From positions 6,277,177 through 6,341,176 of the forward strand of contig NC_089756.1 of assembly GCF_040412425.1 (NCBI RefSeq): a stretch of 64,000 bases of DNA. The letters are read 5' to 3'. The translations under genes were made by a program, and so were the position numbers. Origin of the DNA: Macrobrachium rosenbergii. Lineage: Eukaryota > Arthropoda > Malacostraca > Decapoda > Palaemonidae. The notes beneath the pieces were generated by a model that was not told the DNA's origin, made no database searches, and was given only the letters and a program-made list of their open reading frames with translations. Below are positions 53,021 through 64,000 of the stretch, one piece after another (the first letter of the stretch is position 1; each line of letters opens with the position of its first letter).

Positions 53021-53125
53021 AATATGAACCCCATTCATACGGAACAAGCCCACCACAGGGGCCACTGACTTGAAACTCAATCTTCTAAAGAAAATGTTGT
53101 TCATTAGAAAGAAGTAACAGATATC
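52950..53125 (+). repeat. (ATT)n-linked interspersed repeat
   Basis: (ATT)n at 52950-53017 is followed by CAGAATATGAACCCCATTCA, GGAACAAGCCCA and GGGGCCACTGACTTGAAACT. This is the family seen at 13735-13990 and 60465. Confidence 0.75.
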
Positions 53126-53376
53126 AATGCAACGAATATATCTCCACCACTGACGGACTATGTAAGAGGAAACTATAAAACAACATTTAATATTAACAAG
53201 AGCTCGCTATCACCAGATTTGCAAAGTTAAAACTGTCTTCAAACTCCATCAAAACTAAAGATTTTTTTTTTGGTTATACGCTGTCCCATCTTCTGTCATC
53301 TTCCTACACCATACACCCATACGACAGGCAAACTGAAATCATACCACTTCCGTAGACGCATCGATGCCTGGCAAAA

Positions 53377-53378
<2 letters not shown>

Positions 53379-53419
<41 letters not shown>

Positions 53420-53452
53420 TAATTTTCCACTTTATCTTCCTTTTAATTCCCC

Positions 53453-53526
<74 letters not shown>
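53379..53526. repeat. Two (CT)n tracts
   Basis: Runs of about 40 and 70 bases separated by a T-rich spacer. Confidence 0.95.
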
Positions 53527-53528
<2 letters not shown>

Positions 53529-54143
53529 GTTCTATTCCATCCATCGTGAACATTTTCACCGAAATGAATAAACAATACATAATTATATAATAATTAATAA
53601 TCAGCAAAATACAGTACGGACAGACATACAGTCGAAATTCCCATTACACTGTCAATGACATTTATACTGAACCGACGCCAGAATACAATTCAAATCAATC
53701 ATTAATCACGACTAGGCGATAAGCTAGGTATGGGCACGATTCCTATCCACAATCAGGCCAATCGCAGACCAGTTATACTGCTGTAGACAATTACGGCAAC
53801 CGGCACAGCCAATCAAATAAAAATTCTAATTATCTATATAATAGTTTTGTAACCAATCTAATTATATTTGGCTATAAAGCTTTTATTAACTGAAATGTTC
53901 AATTCAGATAAAAAATAGATTTTTTTTTGTACAAAATGATGAGTCGTAATGGTTTTAATTTTTAGACACCAGTTCATATCGGCAATTGCCAAAAACCCAA
54001 ATTGGACCAGTAACCCGCTGATATATAAGGATGACTACTTTATCACCCCATGAAAAAATGTGAAATAATATCATGTATTAATTAAAATCATCTAAAATAC
54101 CTCAGTTTGGTTTTTGTGAACACACAACTCTGATCACGTTCCA
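53527..54143. other. Unassigned AT-rich segment
   Basis: No feature can be supported. Confidence 0.4.
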
Positions 54144-54200
54144 ACCCCGTAGGGAAGTATTGCCAACAGTGCATCTCAAGAGGTGCACTGTAGCATATTA
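54144..54200 (-). mobile_element. SINE-like repeat, 3'-end fragment
   Basis: CCCCGTAGGGAAGTATTGCC followed by AACAGTGCATCTCAAGAGGT GCACTGTA is the reverse complement of the 3' end of the family at 271-580 and 59784-59970. Confidence 0.6.
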
Positions 54201-54237
54201 GATAGTCTGTGCGTGATTCAACCCTCAGGCTCACAGC

Positions 54238-55530
54238 TCCTACTACGGGCTACTTCAGGAGCAAGAGGCTGTCCTGGCATAAGCCAAACTACAACAACAA
54301 ACCAGAAATATAAGCCAAACTGCAACAACAAACTACAAATATAAGCCAAACTGCAACAACAAACTACAAATATAAGCCAAACTGCAACAAAAACCTACAA
54401 ATATAAGCCAAACTGCAACAACAAACTAAATATAAGCCAAACTGCAACAACAAACTACAAATATAAGCCAAACTGCAACAACAAACTACAAATATAAGCC
54501 AAACTGCAACAAAAACCTACAAATATAAGCCAAACTGCAACAACAAACTACAAATATAAGCCAAACTGCAACAACAAACTACAAATATAAGCCAAACTGC
54601 AACAACAAACTACAAATATAAGCCAAACTGCAACAAAAACCTACAAATATAAGCCAAACTACAACAACAAGCTACAAATATAAGCCAAACTACAACAACA
54701 AACCGCAAATATAAGCCAAACTACAACACCAACTACAAATATAAGCCAAACTGCAACAACAAACTACAAATATAAGCCAAACTTAAACAACAAACTACAT
54801 ATAGAAGCCAAACTACAACAATAAACTACCAAAATAAGCCAAACTGCAACAACAAACTACATATAGAAGCCAAACTGCAAATATAAGCCAAACTACAACA
54901 ACAAACAGCAACTATAAGCCAAACTACAAGATACTACAAATATAAGCCAAACTACAACAACACGCTACAAATATAAGCCAAAATGCAACAACGAACTACA
55001 AATATAAACCAAACTGCAACAACACACTACAAATACTGTATAAGCCAAGCTGCAACAACAAACTACAAATATTATCCAAACCACAACGACAAACTACAAA
55101 TAAAAGCCAAACTGCAACAACAAATTACAACAACAAACTACAAATATAAGCCAAACTACAAAAACTACAAATATAAGCCAAACTGCAACAAGAAACTACT
55201 AATATAAGCCAAAATAAAACAACCTACAAATATAAGCCAAAATGCAACAAACTAAAAATATAAGCCAAACCACAACAACAAACTACAAATTTAAGCCAAG
55301 TTGCAAACAAGAAACTGCAAATATAAGCCAAACTACAACAACAAGCTACAAATATAAGCCAAACTACAACAACAAACTGCAAAAGCCAAACTACAACAGA
55401 AAACTATAAATATAAGCCAAACTACAACAACAAGCTACAAATATAAGCCAAAATGCAACAATAAACTACTAATATAAGCCAAAATACAACAACAAACTAC
55501 AAATAGAAGCCAAACCACAACAAAAAGCAA
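54238..55530. repeat. 31-bp minisatellite seeded by an element tail
   Basis: About 40 units of TATAAGCCAAACTGCAACAA plus CAAACTACAAA lie from 54280. Units are nearly identical at 54300-54640 and more diverged or shortened toward 55500. The left edge (54238-54300) is TACGGGCTACTTCAGGAGCA AGAGGCTGTCCTGGCATAAG CCAAACTACAACAACAA, which matches the stem-loop unit at 52070-52130 whose tail is GGCTGGCTTAATCTTAAACA ACAAC. The array therefore appears to have grown from that tail. Confidence 0.92.
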
Positions 55531-55750
55531 GTCATCAATGACTAGGCCGTGTGTAAAACCTAGGCCCAGAAGCTAGCCTTGAGGAAACCCTTCTGTTAGC
55601 TGAGCGTCAAAAAAAAACATACCAAAACCATGGGCTTGCACTCAGAATCATACTATTGTTACTAAGAAATATTAGCTTACAGCTTACCCAAGTGCAATCT
55701 TACTTAAGAAAGGTACTTTCAGACTTAGCACTTGGCTCTGGCGAACCAGA

Positions 55751-55984
55751 GTGAATAAATCACTCAAACGCTCATTTGTAACCATTTTTCCACTAATGCC
55801 CCTTTACAGAGTTCGAATGATGGAAATTCATTGCAGCTATAATGATTCGTACGTTGTAAAGGGACAGCGCCCCTTTGTTACTTCTGCAGTGTCCTGTGAC
55901 ACGCAAAATGACAATTTCAGTTCACCACATCGCCATATATTTCGACGGCAGGAAATAATAGAGGACTCTCAACAAGTGCCATAA
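55751..55984 (+). CDS. Possible terminal exon, unrecognised
   Basis: A 77-codon frame contains an acceptor-like CCCCTTTACAG at about 55799-55809. From there it reads MMEIHCSYNDSYVVKGQRPF and HRHIFRRQEIIEDSQQVP before a TAA. The composition after the acceptor is more balanced than the flanks. No family is recognised and no other exon is visible nearby, so this is weak. Confidence 0.2.
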   Translation: MNKSLKRSFVTIFPLMPLYRVRMMEIHCSYNDSYVVKGQRPFVTSAVSCDTQNDNFSSPHRHIFRRQEIIEDSQQVP

Positions 55985-56800
55985 AAGTGTTCAATGTCAA
56001 AATGACTTAGGATACTATCATAAAGAAATATTTTCCAGGGAATATGTAACAGAATGGGCTCACAATTGCCTTGGTGCCATTTTATCAATTAGAGCCTTGG
56101 GGTCTTGAAAGAGACTTAATGGTTTTTATTTCCGTACTACTGACTCTTGTAGCATGCGTACAGCATATATTTTTAAATTATGTCTTGGCCAAAACCCTTT
56201 GGCGTATGAAGGCTCCTCGCTTTCCACGAACGACTATATCATTCTTATAACGATGCGTCATTAGAGAGCTGTATTTTTCTTGGCTTTCATGATCCATGAT
56301 GAGATTCGTTTCAGAATGAAAGTTATTTGACGTCAGCTCCTGAAGGGCAAGCAAGAAAAAAAAATAAAAACATTCAGTAGAAAGAGGAAAATGTAAGTAG
56401 TTGTTCTTTTCAAATTATTTCCAAATAAGCTTTAATGGCTGACAATTTTGAGGGCGTGTCTAGTCAGCCAGAGAAAGGAGGACAAAACTTCCCAGCAAAA
56501 ATCAAGAAAATAAAATATCCCTGATTTCAGAACAGCAGACCTGAGCTGACACGTCTGACATTCTGAAAAGTACGGAGTGTCCTTATAAGTAATTTTCGAC
56601 AGCGGTTCGTTAGCAGGGAGACTTGAGAGAACAATTACCTTGGGAGGAAGAGAGAGAGAGAGAGAGAGAGAGAGACTATCTGTCGCCACTTCCCACTGAT
56701 GTCCGCTTCCGAGGAACGCCTCGAGGGCTCTCGACAATCAAACCTTGATTGGATGTCAAGTCTTGGTCGCGCCCTTCCGCTGCCACCTGAGTTGCTGACG
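55985..56800. other. Unassigned spacer
   Basis: A short (GA) run lies at 56648-56675. No gene is supported. Confidence 0.4.
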
Positions 56801-57235
56801 CCGTTTCTGGCGCTTTTTACCAGCTCTTGGAGGCACAGTGGAGCTACGGAGCGCTCAGACGGTTCACTGGAGCCGGTGAAATAAACTCCTTCAAATTTCT
56901 AGAAGTTCAAGGAGCTTTTTACCAGCTCTTGGGGGCCTGGCATAGCTACAGTACGCTCAGACGGTTCACTGGAAAACGAGAAATAAAACCCCTCCAAGTT
57001 TCTAGTGGTTCAAGGTGTTTTTTACCAGCCTTGGAGGAACGATGGAGCTAGGGAACGCTCTGACCGGTCACTGGAACCGGTGAAATAAAATCCTTCAAAT
57101 TTCTAGAAGTTCATGGTGCATTTTCCAAGGTCTGGGAGGAGTGACGGAGTTACTGTACAGAACGCTCAGACGGTTCACTGGAAACGGTAAAATAAACCCT
57201 GCACAGTTTTTAGTATCATGAGTGGTTCAGGATAA
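56801..57235. repeat. Tandem repeat of about 105 bp, four units
   Basis: Units contain CTTTTTACCAGCTCTTGGAG, GGAGCTA, CGCTCAGACGGTTCACTGGA, GAAATAAA(A/C)(T/C)CCTTCAA and TTTCTAGAAGTTCAAGG. They start near 56812, 56914, 57016 and 57120 and differ by 15-25% by eye. Confidence 0.85.
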
Positions 57236-57640
57236 ATTGGGGGTCAGACGGGGACGAAAGACATTCAAGGTCTCTGCGAGAAGACCTAGGCTTGAGCGTT
57301 CTTGGAAAGTCATTGCTTCCCTGCATCCTAAAAATTTTTGGGTTCTTTCAAGCAGCATAAAAGCCTTTGCGTTTTACGGAAAACCACGCAGAGCCTTTGA
57401 CGAGAGATGAAGACGACGCAGTTTGTTTCTCTGTAATTTTCTTTGAAATATTAGGAGCGTTCAGGGGATTGGGGCCGGGGATATTTCGCCTTCTCAAAAC
57501 ATGGGGATAAGATCAATCAGACAGATTTCAAGGTCATTAAATTTTTCTTAGTTTGTAATATACAGTTTTGCCTGTCTACATCCTATACATACATACATAC
57601 AGTACATGCAAATATATCTGTCTATCTATCTATAGGCCTA
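57236..57640. other. Unassigned spacer
   Basis: No feature can be supported. Confidence 0.4.
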
Positions 57641-57669
57641 TATATACTGTATATATATATATATGTATG

Positions 57670-57734
<65 letters not shown>

Positions 57735-57915
57735 AAAATGCGTGTGTTTGAGAGAGAGAGAGAGAATTCATGAAAAACATAGTATTGTGTCAGCGTGCTA
57801 CATTTGTTCCTATGATCTGTATTCAGTGAGACCAACGTTATTCCACGAAATATATACTGCAGCGACACCTATATTAATCAGAAACAGCGCACCAAATATT
57901 CCATCATAAAACGGT

Positions 57916-57963
<48 letters not shown>

Positions 57964-58046
57964 AACATTACTTCTGTAGTAAAGTAATGATGAAATATTT
58001 TAACACCTTTCACGAATTTCCTTAAACCCGAAGAACAAGACTGATC

Positions 58047-58085
<39 letters not shown>

Positions 58086-58855
58086 TATATTACTGACAGA
58101 GACAGAGAGAGAGAACATTACTATAACAATTTTCAATGGAATACAAAAGCGTTTTTTTTTTCTTTCTCTATGTACCATAATAAAACTCATCTTTCTGCTT
58201 AAAACCTCTTTTCTCTCTCAGTTATTTAGTTATCTTCTTTTATAAAGATCCTAATTGTTTTTCGGCATAACTGATTTCTCTGAATTGTGTGTGTCTCCTG
58301 TTGCAGTATACGCATTTTATCACTGTTAAACCTCTCTCCTTTTCTCCACTTCTTCTACCTTTTATTCGAAAGCTCGTCTTTATTCAAAGACTACTCTCTC
58401 TCTATCTCTCTCTCTCCGTTTTTCCACTAGTTCTTTTTTTTTCTCTATTGCTGTTTCTTTTTTCTCTCCCTCTCTCTATTTCTGTTTCTTTTTCTCTCTC
58501 TCTATTTATTTGTTTGTTTCTCTCTCTCACTCTCTCTGTTTCTTTTCTCCCTCTCTCTCTCTTTCCTTCTGTTTTTCTTCTGGTTCCTCTCTCTCTCTCT
58601 ATTTAGAAGCACCCAGAAAATAACGCAAAAATCACTCCATCTTGGTTGCATTGTAACAGCTAAAACCGGACTTTCCAATTACCGGTGTGAAATCGCAAGC
58701 ATCGAAAGGGGTACAGAGAGAGAGAGAGAGAGCATTTCTGACGGGATTCAATCTTTCGTTTCTTACGGCGCGGGTGGAATTATGGGATCGTTAAACCAAA
58801 TGAGGCATGCGGCGAAATTTCCCCAAACGCCCGCGAGCCATGCTACAGTGTACCG

Positions 58856-58917
<62 letters not shown>
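57641..58917. repeat. (AT)n, (GA)n and (CT)n microsatellites in mixed DNA
   Basis: (AT) at about 57655-57731, (GA) at 57919-57959 and 58051-58082, pyrimidine-rich irregular sequence at 58320-58605, and (CT) at 58861-58917. The intervening DNA holds no supported gene. Confidence 0.8.
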
Positions 58918-58920
<3 letters not shown>

Positions 58921-58977
58921 CAAGGCCGGGAAAATCTCTTTTGGAAATTTAGTATTGTGATTTTCATCGTCTTTATC

Positions 58978-59052
<75 letters not shown>
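58978..59052. repeat. (AAT)n tract
   Basis: About 75 bp of perfect (AAT). A poly-Asn frame across it is an artefact. Confidence 0.95.
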
Positions 59053-59053
<1 letters not shown>

Positions 59054-59143
59054 CCAAGAGGTTCACAATATAGTGATAAACAGTTATGTAATGAAAATCC
59101 AAAATTACATAAATAAATTGTACTAATATTAATATAATTTTTT

Positions 59144-59290
<147 letters not shown>

Positions 59291-59783
59291 CCGTACAATC
59301 AACCACAAAAGTAATTTACCACCAGCACACATAAAAAGACAGCGAATGACCTCTAAATCAGTATTAAATTTCTGGCTTTTGTTTATCACTTTTCGATTTA
59401 TCTCGATTATTTCAAACAAGGTGTCAATGGTTGTACCCATGAATAGAAGATCAAATTTCACAAGCCGAATCATTCAGACGAAATTTATGAGAAATGTATT
59501 ACAATTCTCTTGACTTCCAAAAGATTCCTGGGAGATTTATTCATAAAAAATTAACTGAATACATTTCTCATTAAACATACTGGAACTCCACTGGAACTCT
59601 ATTTGTATTCAAAAAGATATTGAAGAGATTGGCCATAAAACCAAGTGATAATAAATAAATTAAAGAGATTCAAATTAACTTGAAATTTACAAGGGTTTGT
59701 AAATACCTTTAACAATACTGTTACCTTTTGAAAGTTTCCATAAAAAAAAAAAAATGATAACCCGGCCAAACGAGAGATAAGGA
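59291..59783. other. Unassigned AT-rich spacer
   Basis: No feature can be supported. Confidence 0.4.
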
Positions 59784-59970
59784 ATTGCACTATGAAACAG
59801 TTGTTAGAGAGGGTGGAAAGTCAGATGGAAGAAAGAGAATATGAACGGAGGTACAGTTAAAGGAATGAAAGAGGTTGCAGCTACGGACCGAAGGGACGCT
59901 GCAAAGAATCTCAAGTAATGCCTACAGTGCACCGCGTGAGGTGCACTGACGGTACTACCTCCCTACGGGA
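59784..59970 (+). mobile_element. SINE-like repeat, 3' part
   Basis: ATTGCACTATGAAACAGTTG through GACGCTGCAAAGAA and GTGCACCGCGTGAGGTGCAC to GGTACTACCTCCCTACGGG is collinear with the last 190 bases of copy 1 at 271-580. The 5' part is missing. Confidence 0.65.
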
Positions 59971-60464
59971 AACGAGAGACGAGAAAAGCATCACTGGTAA
60001 ATCAGAAACAACAAAGGCTCCGGTGGATAGAAGGGCCTTTAGAGACGAGGAAATAATCGGGGTCATAACGCTCACCTAATGGCTGATTATCCTCCGGTAA
60101 TGACTGTAGATAATGGCAGAGTTTTTCATCTCACCTGCGGAAGGAAAAAGAAAATACATTAGGACCAGACCACATCGGGAAATCAAGAAGCGGGCTTCCG
60201 TACACATCCAAATACTCCAGATATTCGACTCATAATTTCCTAAAATCACGTTCTATACGTCAACAGACAGGTTACACCGATATGTTAAGCACCTTTAAAA
60301 AGTAAATAATGCAAAAACTCCCTAACAGGAACATGACAGCAGTTTGGTGTCTGATCTGCTTACATTTTTATCTGTTTATTCATTAATTTGTTAATCTATT
60401 TTTTCTTTTTTAATAAGAAATTCTTCTTTCTGTATTTCCATTTACCTCATGTTGCTTCTTTCTC
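59971..60464. other. Unassigned spacer
   Basis: No feature can be supported. Confidence 0.4.
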
Positions 60465-60528
60465 ATGAACACCATATTCTTAGGAAGCTTGAATTTCAAG
60501 TCAGTGGCCCCTTTGGTAGATTTGATCC

Positions 60529-60585
<57 letters not shown>

Positions 60586-60640
60586 GTAATAATAGTAGTA
60601 GTAGTAGTAGTAGGAGTAGTAGTAGTAGTAGTAGTAGTTG
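60465..60640 (-). repeat. (ATT)n-linked interspersed repeat, inverted, with (AGT)n
   Basis: ATGAACACCATATTCTTAGG and TTCAAGTCAGTGGCCCCTTT are the reverse complement of the family at 13735 and 53018. The repeat side is (AAT)n at 60530-60585, which degenerates into (AGT)n to 60640. Confidence 0.72.
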
Positions 60641-61290
60641 GGAACTGCCTTTGGAACGGCTCCCAATGCAGTATCACAATTCACCCCGACCATAATGAAG
60701 ACGCCTTCTCTCTCACACCAGACAACTCCGCTAATGGCTCACCGTTTTCTCAGTATGTAAACAAGATAGCAACTTCCCTAATGTAGGAGATAAATGCGAA
60801 TCTCCCGTCAAAGGTAAAAAGTCTTCATAGACGTTTATATCGGACTAAGGAAAGAGAAAGCCTGGTCATTAAAAAAATAAAGATTCTTTGGTGTAGATGT
60901 TGTTATTAAAAGCTTGCCAAAGACATTATTTATAAGTATTTACTGTGGATTTGACCGGCAAAATCCGATGCTTCAGGAAATATCTAAAAAATATCACGAA
61001 AGTGCTCTATCCTGAGGACTATCTTTTTTTTTTTTATTTACGTACTCAGTTTTTGGGAAGAGATTGGGGGTGGTGTGGGGGTGGGAGAAGGGTGTTGGGC
61101 GGTGGGGGGGGAGGGGGAGGCGGTTTGGCGTACGCAAAAATTAGAGACATCACGAAGATTCCTCTCTGATGGCTTCATCTAGTAATTCAGTTGAGTTTCA
61201 GCCCCCAAAATAAAATCTCTGCATAATATTCGTATAATTTCCTTTATTTATGCATGGATCCCTATACGTAGTTAAGGAAATATCAGAGGA
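60641..61290. other. Unassigned spacer with G-rich tract
   Basis: 61064-61122 is G-rich on the plus strand with at least six runs of three or more G, a quadruplex candidate. No gene is supported. Confidence 0.5.
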
Positions 61291-61470
61291 ATTTCTAAAT
61301 TAAAAAGGTTTAAGTAAAAAGACTTCATTAAATTGAAATTAAAAAGGCAAAAGTAAACAAGACTTCATTAAACTGAAATTAAAAAGGTTTAAGTACAAAG
61401 ACTTTATTAAATTAAAATTAAAAAGGTACGGATAAAAAGGTTTTATAAAAATAAAATGAAAAAGGTCCGA
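61291..61470. repeat. Tandem repeat of about 47 bp, four units
   Basis: AAATTAAAAAGGTTTAAGTA AAAAGACTTCATTAAATTG recurs at about 61297, 61340, 61377 and 61420 with substitutions. Confidence 0.8.
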
Positions 61471-62040
61471 GAAAGGTGATAAATTCAGGAGTACAAAGCT
61501 AATATGCATATTTGCAAAAAACCCGAATTATTTAGGGCTTATGTGAAAACATACGCCAAGACACAACTTACACGTAGTATGATGTACTAATTTTATTAAA
61601 CACAAGTTCGCGAAGCCTACATCATATAAAGCAGGCAGCTTCGACCAGACGCCCAGCGTTCACAAGAGCACCTCTGAGAAGGCAGAATTCAGCCACTGCG
61701 CCTTCACTCGACCTTTCCTCTTATTAATAAGCTTGCCAAGAACCAAACACAGGAACGGGAAAAGACCAAAAGAAAACTTCTCCGAGATTAAACCCGAATT
61801 AGAATCTGGTATTAAGGTAATGGAGTGACCACTTCGGTCTCTTCAGGGGATTAAAACCTTGTGGCAAAGCAAATTTGCCAAGACTACGATAAACACCATT
61901 AGCAAGTGGCGAGGTCTTTGGTTGAAACAGGCGAGCGAACCTTTTCATGGGCGTAAAATATCGCTATTTCATTACGAAAGTGGAAACGAAAATGCTGCCC
62001 CAAAAAATCTGAGGATATGATTCACGAGGAATATTGTAAA
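61471..62040. other. Unassigned spacer
   Basis: No feature can be supported. Confidence 0.4.
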
Positions 62041-62042
62041 TC

Positions 62043-62081
<39 letters not shown>

Positions 62082-62094
62082 CTGAAATGGTGTA

Positions 62095-62170
62095 AATAAT
62101 GCTTAGTTGTAAGAGCACTGGGCTGATATTTACAAGGTCCGTGGTTTGATCCCTGCCTACAGCCACCACT
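62095..62170 (+). mobile_element. tRNA-derived SINE head
   Basis: TGCTTAGTTGTAAGAGCACT GGGCTG fits a polymerase III A box region (the YAGTTGGTAGAGCA type) and GTGGTTTGATCCCTGCC fits a B box (GGTTCGANTCC). The spacing is about right for a tRNA. The folded arms are not all complete, so this is a SINE head, not a working tRNA gene. A (TC) run lies just upstream at 62048-62078. Confidence 0.6.
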
Positions 62171-62212
62171 TGACCCTCCTTACGAGGTTATCATCGGAAG
62201 TTGGATATACAG

Positions 62213-62327
<115 letters not shown>

Positions 62328-62339
62328 TGTTAAAACAGA

Positions 62340-62505
62340 AATCCATCTAATAGAAGGAGCCCATAAAAACATAGTAGAAAGTTATTGCTATATTTCAGAC
62401 ACCAAACTGTCTTCCCGTAAGTAGAGGGAGACAGTTTGGTCTCTGAAAAATAGCAATAACTTTCTACCTTTTGGCGTTTTTATGGGCTCCTTCTATTAGA
62501 TGTAT
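62340..62505. repeat. Hairpin with arms of about 75 bases
   Basis: CATCTAATAGAAGGAGCCCA, AGTAGAAAGTTATTGCTAT and CACCAAACTGTCTTCCC on the left are mirrored on the right by GGGAGACAGTTTGGT, ATAGCAATAACTTTCTA and TGGGCTCCTTCTATTAGATG. The central loop is about 10 bases (TAAGTAGA). There is a 6-base insertion in the right arm. Confidence 0.85.
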
Positions 62506-62509
62506 ATAT

Positions 62510-62645
62510 ATAATCACACATATATACATATGTATATATATGCATATATATGTGTATATATATGTATGTATATATACATAATGTGTTTGTGTGTATGTAT
62601 GCGCGCGTGCGTGTGAGTGTGCGTGTGTGTGTGTGTGTGTTTGCA
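62510..62645. repeat. ATAC/ATGT and (GT)n microsatellite
   Basis: Interrupted TATA/CATA steps leading into GTGTGCGT and (GT)n. Confidence 0.85.
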
Positions 62646-63168
62646 CACCAAACAGAGGCATTAGAAATTAATGCTATCGGCATTCCACTATAAATTTCCG
62701 TTATCATTACTGACCACTCACTTACTGCATAAGAATAATTCCCTACAAAAACATCCCCTGGATTCAACACAGTAAGTACAAGAGCAAAAAGTAGTGTGTT
62801 AATGTTACTGCATTTCAATGAAGTTCTCCCGTATATTACGCATCAGTCTCGACCGTCGGTAAAATTCGACGGAAACGTCAACTGAATAACGAAAAGTAAT
62901 TCTCAGGCATTACGGAATTACAAAGTTGTAGTTCGTAATTTTTTCTTACTGTGCACTATTCCGAAATGGGACAACTCATCGCCGCTGTCTCAGCTGGTAC
63001 CACCCACTCGTCGCCGGCCCAACTCATCGCCTCGACTAACGCTAAAAATCGAAACCTTATAAAAAATAGATAAAAAAGAAAGAGCACAAAAAAGAAAAAT
63101 TCATTGGAAATGAAAAACACCTGTTCATTACAGTACTGGCAGGAATATTAGTAAATATGAAATATATT
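62646..63168. other. Unassigned spacer
   Basis: No feature can be supported. Confidence 0.4.
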
Positions 63169-64000
63169 TCACCGACCTATATAACTGTCTTCGAGCCAAT
63201 TCATTGTTGGCATATGCTCTGTAGATAATTCATCAGCTAAGGCACCCGCAATGCAATCTATATGTTCAACAGGTACAAATGCAAGAGCCAGTATCATCTT
63301 TACTTGTAACGAAAAATTGCTGTCGTTATTATAACGAGAACTTAGACCCGAAGCAGCAATGTGCCTGTGCATATTTTGCATAACTAAAAGGTTACTTCTT
63401 TCACCTTAGAAAGAAGCAGCCTTTTAATTCTACCTTTGGAAATATTTCTTTGATCGTACTAAATGCCGCGAGTTCAAAATCACATACAATCGATTTCGGG
63501 TTTATGGTGGGCTCAATTTCTGTTATTATTTCAATTATAATAACCTTGAATATGTAACTTTATGCTTGTTAGGTAAAAGAGCATCAAGTACTGGGATGAC
63601 ACCTGCTACCTTTTGAGCCAGTACAATATAAACCTGAGAAAATAACTTTGGAGCTATCTTAAAGGTCCCATCTAGTACATACCAAATTTCTGATGAAACC
63701 TAATGTTGCACCCAACTCCTTCGAAATAGCAAGATTCTGTCTCTGGTACCACTGTCTTTTGGTAAAAAGTCTTCCTTTTGGTTTGGCTCTGTTTCGTAGG
63801 GTGCATATTCATCAGGGATTGCTAACTGATGAAGGTCAGTTGGGTCCGGCAGAGAGACGCTCAGTTCATTCCGTGTCCGTGGAATAGTTTTCCTTAGAGC
63901 AGACGAACATGGCAGCGACCCTCGTATGCACCGCTTGGGAAACAGCCAAAACTTCATTCACTTGGGTTTTCCATTGTCTCTTCAGTTCGCGTTTTAATTT
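63169..64000 (-). pseudogene. MULE-type transposase, broken, runs off the window
   Basis: Reading leftward on the minus strand: LAIPDEYAPYE and FLPKDSG, an in-frame TAG near 63700, then WYVLDGTFKIAPKLFSQVYI (first catalytic Asp in DGTFK), VIPVLDALLPNK, a frameshift near 63530, IVCDFELAAFSTIKEIFPK (second Asp in DFE), GCFFL, another frameshift near 63400, and MILALAFVPVEHI and WLEDSYIGR before a stop. W-x-x-DGTFK, DFE, GCFF and YIGR in this order are typical of the MULE transposase domain in arthropod genomes. At least one stop and two frameshifts mean it is dead. Its start lies beyond 64000. Confidence 0.72.

Noticed and set aside
62095..62170. Functional tRNA gene
   Set aside because: The promoter boxes fit, but the fold is incomplete and the sequence continues as a SINE-like repeat.

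Overview
The window reads as non-genic, repeat-saturated DNA from a eukaryote, most likely a decapod crustacean (shrimp, prawn or crab type). The grounds are very long (TA)n, (GA)n, (CA)n and (ATT)n microsatellites every one to two kilobases, an interspersed family containing the string GGGACCTATGAGGTCATTCA that I associate with decapod repeats, (ATT)n-linked repeats, and Penelope-like, Gypsy-type LTR and MULE-like sequences. I found no host protein-coding gene I could name and no intact rRNA or tRNA gene. Most long open frames here are read through dinucleotide repeats and are not genes.

Layout. 1-3.3 kb: two SINE-like copies, a 24-bp minisatellite and compound microsatellites. 3.3-11.0 kb: one complete LTR retrotransposon on the minus strand, with two LTRs of about 1.3 kb, a primer-binding site, a polypurine tract and a degraded gag/zinc-knuckle/aspartic-protease region, but no reverse transcriptase or integrase. 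11.2-12.2 kb: a fold-back element with long inverted arms. 12-16.6 kb: microsatellites, including a 1.3-kb (GA)n island. 16.7-17.8 kb: a diverged related LTR on the plus strand. 18.1-21.9 kb: two Penelope-like element (PLE) copies arranged head-to-head. 22-32 kb: mostly unassigned DNA with purine tracts and two satellites built around (GA)n or (TC)n. 32.6-34.9 kb: a seven-unit array of about 343 bp per unit with tRNA-like promoter boxes. 35-46 kb: unassigned DNA with several degenerate tandem repeats. 46.5-48.0 kb: an element with inverted ends of about 320 bp. 50.5-52.2 kb: a second head-to-head PLE pair and its 3' end. 54.2-55.5 kb: a 31-bp minisatellite. 56.8-57.2 kb: a 105-bp tandem repeat. 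59-62.5 kb: SINE fragments, inverted trinucleotide tracts, a tRNA-derived SINE head and a hairpin. 63.2-64.0 kb: a broken MULE-type transposase running to the right edge.

Two themes connect the parts. First, several unrelated elements (the LTR element, the fold-back element, the second LTR, the PLE palindrome and the 343-bp array) are bounded by (TA)n tracts, as if (TA)n were a shared landing site. Second, inverted head-to-head structures recur at least eight times at scales from 36 bp to 2 kb. I infer a link between (TA)n tracts, which can extrude as cruciforms, and both insertion and inverted duplication. The sequence alone does not prove this.

All coordinates and repeat periods were read by eye and may be off by a few bases. 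Homology calls rest on recognised motifs, not on searches.
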